Positions 1-12,377 of a stretch of DNA of 64,000 nucleotides are shown here, piece by piece. Position numbers and translations under genes: made by a program. The notes beneath the pieces were generated by a model, which saw nothing but the letters and a program-made list of their open reading frames with translations, ran no database searches and had not been told where the DNA came from. Source of the stretch: Phytophthora hibernalis (taxonomy: Eukaryota; Oomycota; Peronosporomycetes; Peronosporales; Peronosporaceae); NCBI GenBank assembly GCA_012656075.1, contig JAAKBF010000282.1:124001-188000 (forward strand). Direction: 5' to 3'. Each line of letters begins with the position of its first letter. Positions within the stretch are counted from its first letter, which is position 1.

Positions 1-3000
1 CCACGCCACTCCCACGGCTGGTCTCTCGAATCCAACTCTCGGCACGACGCCGCTGCTCAGCTACGTTCCTCGACCAGGCTTCTCGAGCCCGAGGCTAAGC
101 ATGTGAATGGACTGCTCTCTTTTGCCCCATGACCTCGTATTAAGTCTTTGGAAATGGGGAGTTTGCGAAGAGCCGAAGGCGAGGCGCAAAATGAGTTTTC
201 CAGGCGATGGAGAGGTCAAGTCATCTCATACTGACAAGACCAAGTCAGCATCACCATCTAGTGCATCCAGACAAGATCATTCACGGAAAGAGTTTCATGG
301 GATCAGACATCTCAACGCAAGTATCGTCGGATTTCTCAAGCTGCATGTGTATTATTAGGTGCATTGGTTTTCTACCCGGCTAAGGACTGTAGCATGCAGT
401 TTCTGGCTGGGTGGTTTTCCCAACGCTAGATAGTTTAGGAGAGCGTCCCTTTGCTCTTGTGCAAGCAGCGTGACTACCAAGCATCCGACGCTGTCACGCT
501 CGCTTCGACCCACCACGCCACTCCACGGCTGGTCTCTCGAATCCAACTCTCGGCACGACGCCGCTGCTCAGCTACGTTCCTCGACCAGGCTTCTCGAGCC
601 CGAGGCTAAGCATGTGAATGGACTGCTCTCTTTTGCCCCATGACCTCGTATTAAGTCTTTGGAAATGGGGAGTTTGCGAAGAGCCGAAGGCGAGGCGCAA
701 AATGAGTTTTCCAGGCGATGGAGAGGTCAAGTCATCTCATACTGACAAGACCAAGTCAGCATCACCATCTAGTGCATCCAGACAAGATCATTCACGGAAA
801 GAGTTTCATGGGATCAGACATCTCAACGCAAGTATCGTCGGATTTCTCAAGCTGCATGTGTATTATTAGGTGCATTGGTTTTCTACCCGGCTAAGGACTG
901 TAGCATGCAGTTTCTGGCTGGGTGGTTTTCCCAACGCTAGATAGTTTAGGGAGAGCGTCCCTTTGCTCTTGTGCAAGCAGCGTGACTACCAAGCATCCGA
1001 CGCTGTCACGCTCGCTTCGACCCACCACGCCACTCCCACGGCTGGTCTCTCGAATCCAACTCTCGGCACGACGCCGCTGCTCAGCTACGTTCCTCGACCA
1101 GGCTTCTCGAGCCCGAGGCTAAGCATGTGAATGGACTGCTCTCTTTTGCCCCATGACCTCGTATTAAGTCTTTGGAAATGGGGAGTTTGCGAAGAGCCGA
1201 AGGCGAGGCGCAAAATGAGTTTTCCAGGCGATGGAGAGGTCAAGTCATCTCATACTGACAAGACCAAGTCAGCATCACCATCTAGTGCATCCAGACAAGA
1301 TCATTCACGGAAAGAGTTTCATGGGATCAGACATCTCAACGCAAGTATCGTCGGATTTCTCAAGCTGCATGTGTATTATTAGGTGCATTGGTTTTCTACC
1401 CGGCTAAGGACTGTAGCATGCAGTTTCTGGCTGGGTGGTTTTCCCAACGCTAGATAGTTTAGGAGAGCGTCCCTTTGCTCTTGTGCAAGCAGCGTGACTA
1501 CCAAGCATCCGACGCTGTCACGCTCGCTTCGACCCACCACGCCACTCCACGGCTGGTCTCTCGAATCCAACTCTCGGCACGACGCCGCTGCTCAGCTACG
1601 TTCCTCGACCAGGCTTCTCGAGCCCGAGGCTAAGCATGTGAATGGACTGCTCTCTTTTGCCCCATGACCTCGTATTAAGTCTTTGGAAATGGGGAGTTTG
1701 CGAAGAGCCGAAGGCGAGGCGCAAAATGAGTTTTCCAGGCGATGGAGAGGTCAAGTCATCTCATACTGACAAGACCAAGTCAGCATCACCATCTAGTGCA
1801 TCCAGACAAGATCATTCACGGAAAGAGTTTCATGGGATCAGACATCTCAACGCAAGTATCGTCGGATTTCTCAAGCTGCATGTGTATTATTAGGTGCATT
1901 GGTTTTCTACCCGGCTAAGGACTGTAGCATGCAGTTTCTGGCTGGGTGGTTTTCCCAACGCTAGATAGTTTAGGGAGAGCGTCCCTTTGCTCTTGTGCAA
2001 GCAGCGTGACTACCAAGCATCCGACGCTGTCACGCTCGCTTCGACCCACCACGGCTGGTCTCTCGAATCCAACTCTCGGCACGACGCCGCTGCTCAGCTA
2101 CGTTCCTCGACCAGGCTTCTCGAGCCCGAGGCTAAGCATGTGAATGGACTGCTCTCTTTTGCCCCATGACCTCGTATTAAGTCTTTGGAAATGGGGAGTT
2201 TGCGAAGAGCCGAAGGCGAGGCGCAAAATGAGTTTTCCAGGCGATGGAGAGGTCAAGTCATCTCATACTGACAAGACCAAGTCAGCATCACCATCTAGTG
2301 CATCCAGACAAGATCATTCACGGAAAGAGTTTCATGGGATCAGACATCTCAACGCAAGTATCGTCGGATTTCTCAAGCTGCATGTGTATTATTAGGTGCA
2401 TTGGTTTTCTACCCGGCTAAGGACTGTAGCATGCAGTTTCTGGCTGGGTGGTTTTCCCAACGCTAGATAGTTTAGGAGAGCGTCCCTTTGCTCTTGTGCA
2501 AGCAGCGTGACTACCAAGCATCCGACGCTGTCACGCTCGCTTCGACCCACCACGCCACTCCCACGGCTGGTCTCTCGAATCCAACTCTCGGCACGACGCC
2601 GCTGCTCAGCTACGTTCCTCGACCAGGCTTCTCGAGCCCGAGGCTAAGCATGTGAATGGACTGCTCTCTTTTGCCCCATGACCTCGTATTAAGTCTTTGG
2701 AAATGGGGAGTTTGCGAAGAGCCGAAGGCGAGGCGCAAAATGAGTTTTCCAGGCGATGGAGAGGTCAAGTCATCTCATACTGACAAGACCAAGTCAGCAT
2801 CACCATCTAGTGCATCCAGACAAGATCATTCACGGAAAGAGTTTCATGGGATCAGACATCTCAACGCAAGTATCGTCGGATTTCTCAAGCTGCATGTGTA
2901 TTATTAGGTGCATTGGTTTTCTACCCGGCTAAGGACTGTAGCATGCAGTTTCTGGCTGGGTGGTTTTCCCAACGCTAGATAGTTTAGGAGAGCGTCCCTT

Positions 3001-6000
3001 TGCTCTTGTGCAAGCAGCGTGACTACCAAGCATCCGACGCTGTCACGCTCGCTTCGACCCACCACGCCACTCCCACGGCTGGTCTCTCGAATCCAACTCT
3101 CGGCACGACGCCGCTGCTCAGCTACGTTCCTCGACCAGGCTTCTCGAGCCCGAGGCTAAGCATGTGAATGGACTGCTCTCTTTTGCCCCATGACCTCGTA
3201 TTAAGTCTTTGGAAATGGGGAGTTTGCGAAGAGCCGAAGGCGAGGCGCAAAATGAGTTTTCCAGGCGATGGAGAGGTCAAGTCATCTCATACTGACAAGA
3301 CCAAGTCAGCATCACCATCTAGTGCATCCAGACAAGATCATTCACGGAAAGAGTTTCATGGGATCAGACATCTCAACGCAAGTATCGTCGGATTTCTCAA
3401 GCTGCATGTGTATTATTAGGTGCATTGGTTTTCTACCCGGCTAAGGACTGTAGCATGCAGTTTCTGGCTGGGTGGTTTTCCCAACGCTAGATAGTTTAGG
3501 AGAGCGTCCCTTTGCTCTTTTGCAAGCAGCGTGACTACCAAGCATCCGACGCTGTCACGCTCGCTTCGACCCACCACGGCTGGTCTCTCGAATCCAACTC
3601 TCGGCACGACGCCGCTGCTCAGCTACGTTCCTCGACCAGGCTTCTCGAGCCCGAGGCTAAGCATGTGAATGGACTGCTCTCTTTTGCCCCATGACCTCGT
3701 ATTAAGTCTTTGGAAATGGGGAGTTTGCGAAGAGCCGAAGGCGAGGCGCAAAATGAGTTTTCCAGGCGATGGAGAGGTCAAGTCATCTCATACTGACAAG
3801 ACCAAGTCAGCATCACCATCTAGTGCATCCAGACAAGATCATTCACGGAAAGAGTTTCATGGGATCAGACATCTCAACGCAAGTATCGTCGGATTTCTCA
3901 AGCTGCATGTGTATTATTAGGTGCATTGGTTTTCTACCCGGCTAAGGACTGTAGCATGCAGTTTCTGGCTGGGTGGTTTTCCCAACGCTAGATAGTTTAG
4001 GAGAGCGTCCCTTTGCTCTTGTGCAAGCAGCGTGACTACCAAGCATCCGACGCTGTCACGCTCGCTTCGACCCACCACGCCACTCCCACGGCTGGTCTCT
4101 CGAATCCAACTCTCGGCACGACGCCGCTGCTCAGCTACGTTCCTCGACCAGGCTTCTCGAGCCCGAGGCTAAGCATGTGAATGGACTGCTCTCTTTTGCC
4201 CCATGACCTCGTATTAAGTCTTTGGAAATGGGGAGTTTGCGAAGAGCCGAAGGCGAGGCGCAAAATGAGTTTTCCAGGCGATGGAGAGGTCAAGTCATCT
4301 CATACTGACAAGACCAAGTCAGCATCACCATCTAGTGCATCCAGACAAGATCATTCACGGAAAGAGTTTCATGGGATCAGACATCTCAACGCAAGTATCG
4401 TCGGATTTCTCAAGCTGCATGTGTATTATTAGGTGCATTGGTTTTCTACCCGGCTAAGGACTGTAGCATGCAGTTTCTGGCTGGGTGGTTTTCCCAACGC
4501 TAGATAGTTTAGGGAGAGCGTCCCTTTGCTCTTGTGCAAGCAGCGTGACTACCAAGCATCCGACGCTGTCACGCTCGCTTCGACCCACCACGCCACTCCC
4601 ACGGCTGGTCTCTCGAATCCAACTCTCGGCACGACGCCGCTGCTCAGCTACGTTCCTCGACCAGGCTTCTCGAGCCCGAGGCTAAGCATGTGAATGGACT
4701 GCTCTCTTTTGCCCCATGACCTCGTATTAAGTCTTTGAAATGGGGAGTTTGCGAAGAGCCGAAGGCGAGGCGCCAAATGAGTTTTCCAGGCGATGGAGAG
4801 GTCAAGTCATCTCATACTGATGCAAGACCAAGTCAGCATCACCATCTAGTGCATCCAGACAAGATCATTCACGGAAAGAGTTTCATGGGATCAGACATCT
4901 CAACGCAAGTATCGTCGGATTTCTCAAGCTGCATGTGTATTATTAGGTGCATTGGTTTTCTACCCGGCTAAGGACTGTAGCATGCAGTTTCTGGCTGGGT
5001 GGTTTTCCCAACGCTAGATAGTTTAGGAGAGCGTCCCTTTGCTCTTGTGCAAGCAGCGTGACTACCAAGCATCCGACGCTGTCACGCTCGCTTCGACCCA
5101 CCACGCCACTCCCACGGCTGGTCTCTCGAATCCAACTCTCGGCACGACGCCGCTGCTCAGCTACGTTCCTCGACCAGGCTTCTCGAGCCCGAGGCTAAGC
5201 ATGTGAATGGACTGCTCTCTTTGCCCCATGACTCGTATTAAGTCTTTGGAAATGGGGAGTTTGCGAAGAGCCGAAGGCGAGGCGCAAAATGAGTTTTCCA
5301 GGCGATGGAGAGGTCAAGTCATCTCATACTGACAAGACCAAGTCAGCATCACCATCTAGTGCATCCAGACAAGATCATTCACGGAAAGAGTTTCATGGGA
5401 TCAGACATCTCAACGCAAGTATCGTCGGATTTCTCAAGCTGCATGTGTATTATTAGGTGCATTGGTTTTCTACCCGGCTAAGGACTGTAGCATGCAGTTT
5501 CTGGCTGGGTGGTTTTCCCAACGCTAGATAGTTTAGGGAGAGCGTCCCTTTGCTCTTGTGCAAGCAGCGTGACTACCAAGCATCCGACGCTGTCACGCTC
5601 GCTTCGACCCACCACGCCACTCCCACGGCTGGTCTCTCGAATCCAACTCTCGGCACGACGCCGCTGCTCAGCTACGTTCCTCGACCAGGCTTCTCGAGCC
5701 CGAGGCTAAGCATGTGAATGGACTGCTCTCTTTTGCCCCATGACCTCGTATTAAGTCTTTGGAAATGGGGAGTTTGCGAAGAGCCGAAGGCGAGGCGCAA
5801 AATGAGTTTTCCAGGCGATGGAGAGGTCAAGTCATCTCATACTGACAAGACCAAGTCAGCATCACCATCTAGTGCATCCAGACAAGATCATTCACGGAAA
5901 GAGTTTCATGGGATCAGACATCTCAACGCAAGTATCGTCGGATTTCTCAAGCTGCATGTGTATTATTAGGTGCATTGGTTTTCTACCCGGCTAAGGACTG

Positions 6001-6277
6001 TAGCATGCAGTTTCTGGCTGGGTGGTTTTCCCAACGCTAGATAGTTTAGGGAGAGCGTCCTTTGCTCTTGTGCAAGCAGCGTGACTACCAAGCATCCGAC
6101 GCTGTCACGCTCGCTTCGACCCACCACGCCACTCCCACGGCTGGTCTCTCGAATCCAACTCTCGGCCCGACGCCGCAGCTCAGCTACGTTCCTCGACCAG
6201 GCTTCTCGAGCCCGAGGCTAAGCATGTGAATGGACTGCTCTCTTTTGCCCCATGACCTCGTATTAAGTCTTTGGAAA
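1..6277. repeat. Satellite array, about 512-bp monomer, 12 full units
   Basis: Head-to-tail monomers with equivalent points at 107, 618, 1131, 1642, 2144, 2656, 3168, 3669, 4181, 4694, 5207, 5718 and 6230; unit lengths are 511, 513, 511, 502, 512, 512, 501, 512, 513, 513, 511 and 512. The array runs off the left edge and stops abruptly at about 6277 inside a unit. Units are nearly identical. Length classes come from a G-run (GGAGAG or GGGAGAG), a C-run (ACTCCAC or ACTCCCAC) and an 11-bp deletion shared by the units at 1642 and 3168. The units at 4694, 5207 and 5718 carry most private changes, as expected near an array edge. Each unit holds an 83-codon ORF starting ATGGACTGC, intact in ten of the twelve full units. 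The period is not a multiple of three, so the array cannot be one long coding repeat. I treat it as satellite DNA, not genes. Confidence 0.95.
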
Positions 6278-7023
6278 AAATTCGCTGAGAGATCTTTAAT
6301 TGTCCAAAACCCTGTTGTAATATAGCCAATGATAGCGCTGCCTTGATCATTCAAAAACTTTAATTCGCCAAAAGTCGATTTTATCGTCTTGTCGCTAGGG
6401 TAGGGTTGGATATTTTATGACCAGCGACTGCCAATTCTCAAGGATTCATACTGAAATCAAGTCTATTTGTGCAACTCAGTTACAGAGGCGGGTGAAAGTA
6501 GTCAAAAGCCGTCAAAAACGGGTAAATTAGCTTTGAAAAACGGAATGTAGCGCTCGATGTACGATACTCTGGCCAAAAAAATAATGTTGTTTTTGTAGTG
6601 TAGGCATCCAGGAGCACGATGGCGTCTTCCGTGCTTTCTTGTGAGCTCTCCTGTGAAGTTATGGTACAAAAGGCTAGAGTGGTACAAAAATATGGGGATT
6701 GAGACTCGTGCTATATCATGCCTAGAGTGTGATAGAAAGCCCCGATCAAACCTATAAATCTATGATAAAATACGCCTCAGTAACAGCAACACAGTGGCTT
6801 TTGATTTACTAAAATTGGGCCAGAATTGGTCGACATACAACCATTTCAAGTTTATTGTGACCGATCCCAATCTGCCGGTACAATAGAATATATGAGACGG
6901 CCGCGAATCAAATGACACTAATGCATCATTTGGCGTTATCGAGATAATCGCCTCCAAAGTTAGGCCATTGTTTTTCGTACTTATATGGCGTTTCAAGAAA
7001 ACGAAGGATTTGTGTTTTGAAAA
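6278..7023. other. Spacer without recognisable gene
   Basis: Unique AT-rich sequence between the satellite edge and the MITE. Only short ORFs on either strand, none resembling a known family. No RNA gene seen. Confidence 0.6.
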
Positions 7024-7304
7024 GGGTGCGCTCGGTAGCACGCAATTTGGAATATTTTGCTTCGTTTACAAGACAAATCGAGTCTCGTTCGGTCGACCAT
7101 AGTTCTGTTCAAAATTCTATTTCCTTCATCACCAAATTCGGCGACGTATACTTTTAGATTTGCAATGTTGGGGACAAGTCTTTGGAGGTCTTATCTTATC
7201 AGGGTTGCGATGAAAACAGAACACGAGACTAAATCGAATTTGGCCATAAAATGCTATACTTCGCGACATCGTGCATTTTAAATTGCGTTCCACCGAACGC
7301 ACCC
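7024..7304. mobile_element. MITE, 281 bp, copy 1 of a two-copy family
   Basis: Terminal inverted repeats of about 25 bp: GGGTGCGCTCGGTAGCACGC at the left end and the complement of AAATTGCG..CGAACGCACCC at the right. The interior matches 37,465-37,719 in opposite orientation over almost its whole length (shared segments around the CTTATCTTATCAGGGTT and CGGTCGACCATA stretches). No credible target duplication is visible. It is too short to code for a transposase, so it is a non-autonomous DNA transposon of unassigned superfamily. Confidence 0.75.
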
Positions 7305-7547
7305 AAACTAAACGGGCACTAAAGTGAGCTCATTCGAGAAGCTGCAGCCAAGAAGATACCAGTCCCCGTTGACGATGCCAGTCGACCAGGCTACCACTCT
7401 TCCCCCGCCGCCGTCATGTGCCTCTCCGTTGAGCAACCTGTGGCTTCTTCACGATCACCGCTTCCCAGCACCTCCTCTGATGTCCTCGATGCTTCACAAA
7501 GCGGCGCCGTCTAGCTCGCGCTGGACACACAGCTTAAAGGAGCCGCA

Positions 7548-9412
7548 TCAAGCGAAGGGAGCGCAGACGAGGACAACGTAGTTGAAGAAGACAGTGAAGA
7601 ACCAGACGACAGTGATGACGAGGATTGTAGTGACGGTGAAGGAACTGTGGATGAGGATATGCTGACGGGGAGAGCGCGGAGAGTGCCGCTGAAGAGGATG
7701 AGGACATTTGATCGACGTTGATGTACAGCAGTGTGTAGCAACCCTTATTCGCGAGGACAAGTGTGAGCGAGGTTGCCTCGAAGTAAAGGCGGCAGAGCTG
7801 GAGTGGTTGGTGTGCTCGCTTGACCAGATGTCAAAGTCGGAGAAGACAACCTGCATCCTGACACTTATCGGTGTGCTGACGCTGACCGACACGGCTGAAA
7901 GGCATCGCGGAAAGGGAGTGCGTAAGAAGCTCAACTACTACTTGCCGTTTGTGGGCCACGTATGTCGGTTGTCATTTGCGCGCTGTCTTGGCGTACAGCC
8001 TCTTACCGTGCAACGCTACAAAAACCGCGTTCGAGAAGGCAATGTCGCCATGAAGCTGCACGGCAATCGGCTCAACAAAAACGCTTCGAAGGTGGACTTA
8101 GTGTGGCTTGTGAAATCAAACGGTTTGCTGATGAGGTGGGGAGAGGGGTACCTGTGATCCTGCGTATGCAGACCACAAAGGCCGAATGGTGAAGGAATAT
8201 TATTCTCGTGAGAATTATACGCTGCTACCTGCTACTTTACGTGGGATGCTCTTTTTGCCGAGATGCACAAGTTCGTAGAGCTTGGGTTACGCGTTCGTGA
8301 ACCTGCTCGCTGAATATTCCGCAAGCTTATGTCACTTTACTGTCCAAACATCAAGATCCGGTCTTCGCAGTCAAACGTGTGTGATATGTGTACTATCTAC
8401 CCGTCTCGTATTCGTCGAGGAGCTACCGCTGAACAAACGGAAGAACTGGACCAACACACAGAGTCTGCACGTCGAATGAGGTACGAGGATACAAGCATCA
8501 TCTCGATTTATTTATGATTTCTAACCATGACATTGATATCATTTCAATCTACTTGTAACATTTAGATGCGAATCCAAGAAAGATAAAGCCGTCGTTCATA
8601 CACCCGACGTCAGCGGAAACCAAACTGCGGTGATTGTCATGGACGTCTCGCAGAACCTGACCATCCCATCGGTCACATCAACACCGTCGCAGTGGTACTT
8701 CTGCTCGCTATTTTCAGTTAGCGTCTTTTTTACGAGAATGAGGGGACGCAGTCGAACTACCTCTACGACGAGTTTACCAGCGGCAAGGGAGCGACCAGAT
8801 CAACTCTAGGCTTCAGCACTTCATCCAAACAGTGGTGCTTCCAGCATACAAGCGACACCTAGTAGTCTACGCAGACAACTGACAAGGACAAAACAAGAAC
8901 AAACTTGTTATCAAGTTCTTCTTGGCGCAAGTGCAGATGGGGACATTGGAACGCGTCAGATACAAGGTTTTCGTCAAAGGGCACACCAAAAACTCATGCG
9001 TCCGTGGCTTCGGCCACATCCGTATACACGTGGGTCGATCAGACTGCTGGACTATGGATCACATTGTTACTGCTGTCGACGACGCTTCTACAACCAATAA
9101 AACGGTGCGTGTCTCGCGAGATGACGGGTTTTTCAAGAGCTACAAACCTATCGTGACAAAGCTCTACAAGACTTTGGTGGGGGTTCAGCAATATCAGATT
9201 TTCAGCATGGAACCAGCCAAACCCGGAGTAATCCAGTGCAGAAAGAGACCGGACGACGAACCCGTTGAGCAAGACCTTATGCGGAAAGTAGACGGGGTCC
9301 TGACGGAGAGCGCCAAAGTGAGTCGCATGTTCACTCATTTCTTCGAAGGCCTGAACCCGCCACCCATGAAGCCAGAGAAGATGCTCGATATGAACAAGAA
9401 CATCCGCCCGTA
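7548..9412 (+). pseudogene. Transposon-associated YADNC/GHTKN family protein, broken
   Basis: Frames read in order: an acidic segment (about 7,560-7,680), a helical region with LGVQPLTVQRYKNRV followed by HGNRLNKNAS (about 7,990-8,090), a Cys-containing stretch with SNVCDMC (about 8,370), an intron-like gap with GTACGAG start and TTTAG end (about 8,480-8,564), then IVMDVSQNLTIP, WYFCSLFSVSVF and the core YADNCQGQNKN (about 8,860) followed by KGHTKNSCVRGFGHIRIH (about 8,975-9,030). This order matches a large oomycete and animal family, which I believe is catalogued as DUF7869 and which looks RNase H-like and transposon-linked. Function is not established. At least three frameshifts and stops (near 8,100, 8,720 and 8,810) break it, and no single start can be chosen. 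The C-terminal frame runs on without a stop into gypsy gag sequence at about 9,413. Confidence 0.7.
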
Positions 9413-10380
9413 TGCAGCAATTCCATCAGCAGCGCCCTGTGAGCCGGCGTTGAACCCAAACCAGCCGAACCACAGCAGGACAATGGATTGTCCGAGGGCT
9501 TCAGGAAACCGCGAGAAGTGCAAACGCCTAATGGCATCGTTTCTGCCTGCCTTGCTGAAGAAGGAGGTGAAGCAGTGTGTCCGTTTCACGAACAAGGCCG
9601 CTGCGACGGATCCGAGACTGCTCTTCGAGCTGATAGTGGAGAAGGAGACTGAACACGAGCGCCAGTATCAGCGACTCAAGCTGAAGAAGAAGAAGACAGC
9701 AGACCATGGCCAAAGAGGAAGCGAGCCTACCGATCCAGCGAAGCAGAAGAGACGTTGAAACGACAAGAAGTCCACGTCGACCTCGGTGTCTACGCCACCT
9801 ATACAAATGCAGTGAAACCAACGCCGAAAAGTGATTCGAAGGTTTCGTCTGCACGCCCATCGCCTGGACCGTGTCCCAAGTGTAAGAACTGCATTGGGTG
9901 CGTGAGTGTACCAAGGCGACGGAGAACGAGAAGAAGAAGTTGCTCAAGCAGTTACGCGAGGCCGGGACGTCGAAGAAGGCGCGTCTGAAACGCCTTGGCG
10001 AGATGCTGTCAGACTCTCAACGACAAGTGACTTTGAACGGAGTGCTGACTCTATCCTACTGTCCTGACAGCGGATCGGACGGTACGGTGATTGGCCGCTC
10101 CCACCAGAAATTGCTGCTCGCTGCGGACGCCAATGTGGAAGCTGTGCGACTCAACGTACATACGCACTCAAACGTTTGGTGCTACACCGGTAACGGCTGA
10201 GTTCATGACAAGTCTTCATGTGATGATCCACACTGCTGCCGAGCCTGTGGAGCCTATGCGTGCGTTCGATGTGTTGATCGTCGACGTGGATGATGACGAG
10301 TTCATTGTTGGCAACGACCTGCTGACGACGCTGGGCATCGACGTTGATAGACAGCTGGAACAGCTGGTCGACCATGGAAA
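9413..10380 (+). pseudogene. Gag C-terminus, zinc knuckle and retropepsin of gypsy-1
   Basis: Gag-like text with MASFLPALLKKEVKQCVRF (about 9,530) leads to a zinc knuckle beginning CPKCK (about 9,873), which continues in another frame as VRECTKATENEKKK (about 9,896). The aspartic protease follows: the active-site strand reads CPDSGSDGTVIG (about 10,060-10,095) in one frame, and its C-terminal part FIVGNDLLTTLGIDVDRQLE (about 10,300-10,358) in another. In an active element these would mature the polyprotein. At least two frameshifts separate the pieces, so no functional polyprotein can be made. Confidence 0.8.
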
Positions 10381-10639
10381 TGATGAAACCAGTGGCGACT
10401 CAATTGAGTTGGTGGCAGACGAGGTGCATGTGAACTCAAATGACCCGGTATCGAGTGATGATGATATTTTCGCCGCAGTGGAGCAGCTGATTGATCGTGC
10501 AAGGGTGAATGGATTCCCTCTCGATCACGTGGCGAAGATGCGAATCATCGCGCATGCGTATGACTTGTGTGGCGTTTGGAGCTACGTGACGATTCACCAG
10601 CAAATGTTCCACCTCTGAAAGTGCGACTACGGGACGGGG

Positions 10640-10925
10640 CTCGTCCAACGAAGTGAATGGTGTACGAGAACGCTGACAGTCGTTGGGTGAGTCCTGTCCT
10701 GGCCGTCAAGAAAGACAAGCTAGACTACTTGTTGTTACGCCCGAAGACATTTGGAATGTATTGCGATCACCTCAACCTCATACATGTATTCTCCCCCACA
10801 ACAGTGTCAAGAAACACGTGAGGGGCAAACTTCTTCGTTGGTCGATGAAGTTGCTGAATTTTCGTTATATGACAGGCCCCAACAACGTTTGGGCAGAAAT
10901 GATCTCCCGTTGGGCTGGTAACCAC
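10640..10925 (+). pseudogene. Reverse transcriptase/RNase H stub with internal deletion
   Basis: RT entry text NADSRWVSPVLAVKKDKLD (about 10,668-10,725) is followed within about 50 bp by YCDHLNLIHVFSPTTV and then the end of the RNase H domain, RGKLLRWSMKLLNFRYMTG and NVWAEMISRWAG (about 10,820-10,920). An intact gypsy element carries roughly 2 kb here, so the polymerase palm with its YxDD motif and most of RNase H are missing. The element could not have mobilised itself after this deletion. Confidence 0.8.
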
Positions 10926-11159
10926 ACTTCCACAATTTCGGTGAAGAAGATTCGAACGATTCGCCGCAACACTACGGCTACAACTACAAGTACTACGCCT
11001 CCACATCTACGGTCACTAGGCGACGAAGGTTTCGTTTGGCCCAAGCTCGTCGAGATTTTGACATTCAATCTGCACATCAGCCTCCGGTGGATGCTGACCG
11101 CACTGTCGATAGCCTCCTTGTGATCGACAATCGCATTTGAATCCAAACGGATGCCAAGG

Positions 11160-12345
11160 ACTTGATGCAACGACTTTGTATCGTGGTACACTGTGGCGCC
11201 CAAGAACACCGTGGCCAACAGGCCATGGTGGCCCGTCTGCGTCGACTATTTGCGATTGAACACATCACATCAATCGTCGCGAATTTTGTGAAGCAGTGCT
11301 TACTGTGTCTGCATTCTCAAGGGGGAAATTGTCCCCAGGCCATGGGGTAAGACGATTGATTGCAGTTCTCGTAATGGTGTCCTACATTTTGACTTCCTGT
11401 ACATTTAGAATAGCTATGACAATAGCAAGTACCTACTGGTATTGAAGGGTCATTCGACACATTACTGCGAGTTGGTGGTAGCACAGCCGACAGTTGCGTC
11501 GTGGTCGAGGCCTTGCTGGCCTGGCATGCACGATTCGGAGTCCCGCCAGTATGGATATCTGATAACGGCAGTCATTTCAAGAATGAAGTTGTGAGTGAAT
11601 TGAATAGTCGTTTGCGCACGAAGCAGACAGTCACACCAGCATATTGCCCGTGGATTAATGGCTCCGTCAAACGAGTCAACAGGGGCAGTTTTCATGTTAT
11701 TCGAGCTATGAATCTAGAGTTCAAGATCTGCTACAAGGACTGGATGTACCTTGGGCCGATGGTACAGTCTAGTTTGAATCAGACCGCCGTGCCTTCGCTG
11801 AAGAATCACGCGCCGGTGGAGTTGTTCACGGGTATGCAGTGCCCGACGCCGCTAAAAGAGTTTTACTTGCTCGAGAGTGGCGAGATGCAGACTATTCCTG
11901 AAAGTGAGCAGATCGACAACTATCTAGATAACCTACGCAGCAGCTGGCACGAATTGCATAACGCCGTGGGAGACCAGCGCGAGAAACGGCGCCTCCTCAA
12001 TCAAAGCGAAGATGGGGTGAGTCCCAGGTCAACTTCGCCGAGGGCGATTTCGTCCTACGCTCTCGTGTTGATGAGAAACATGCAAACAAGCTGCAAGTGG
12101 CGTGGGTTGGGCCGCATGGAGTTGTACAGGCTGACACGCACTCTTTCAGAGTTCAGCACCTGGTAAACGGGGACGAGCTCGACGTATATGCTTCACGCTT
12201 GAAACTGTACGCGGATGATGGTCTCGAGGTAACGGGGAGATTTTGGAGCATGTAGCTTCGCAAGGAATCCTACTCGCCGTGGACAGCCTCAAGGAGCACA
12301 AGTGGAATGCTGCGACCAATGACTTCGACATCTAGGTGGGCTGGT
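11160..12345 (+). pseudogene. Gypsy-1 integrase with chromodomain
   Basis: HHCC zinc-binding domain (VHCGAQEHRGQ...CLLCLH, about 11,185-11,320), a gap with a stop, then the catalytic core: first Asp in HFDFLYI (about 11,390), second Asp in VWISDNGSHFKNE (about 11,550), and the position of the catalytic Glu at NGSVKRVNR (about 11,660). That last motif is normally NGSVERVNR, so the Glu has become Lys (GAA to AAA). After a frameshift near 12,010 come VNGDELDVYASRLKLY and GILLAVDSLKEHKWN, typical of the chromodomain that tethers such elements to chromatin. Frameshifts, a TAG in the chromodomain and the lost Glu make it inactive. Confidence 0.85.
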
Positions 12346-12377
12346 ATTGGTTGTAGTTGATCGCAGACTCCTTTCAA

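Noticed and set aside
355..3607. Minus-strand 63-codon and plus-strand 60-66-codon ORFs in the satellite
   Set aside because: They cover the variable half of the monomer and appear or vanish with the one-base and 11-bp indels, so they are by-products.
107..5969. Ten copies of an 83-codon ORF as a gene family
   Set aside because: They are one phase of a 512-bp satellite; the sequence resembles no protein family, the ORFs are lost in edge units, and no promoter or splice context is visible.
1..6277. CRISPR array
   Set aside because: The repeat unit is about 512 bp with no short repeat/unique spacer pattern, and the sequence is eukaryotic.
6760..7041. Minus-strand 93-codon ORF at the MITE edge as a gene
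   Set aside because: It overlaps the terminal repeat of the MITE and has no counterpart beside the second MITE copy.
9528..9947. Minus-strand 139-codon ORF opposite gypsy gag
   Set aside because: Antisense shadow of Gag text that has clear family features on the plus strand.
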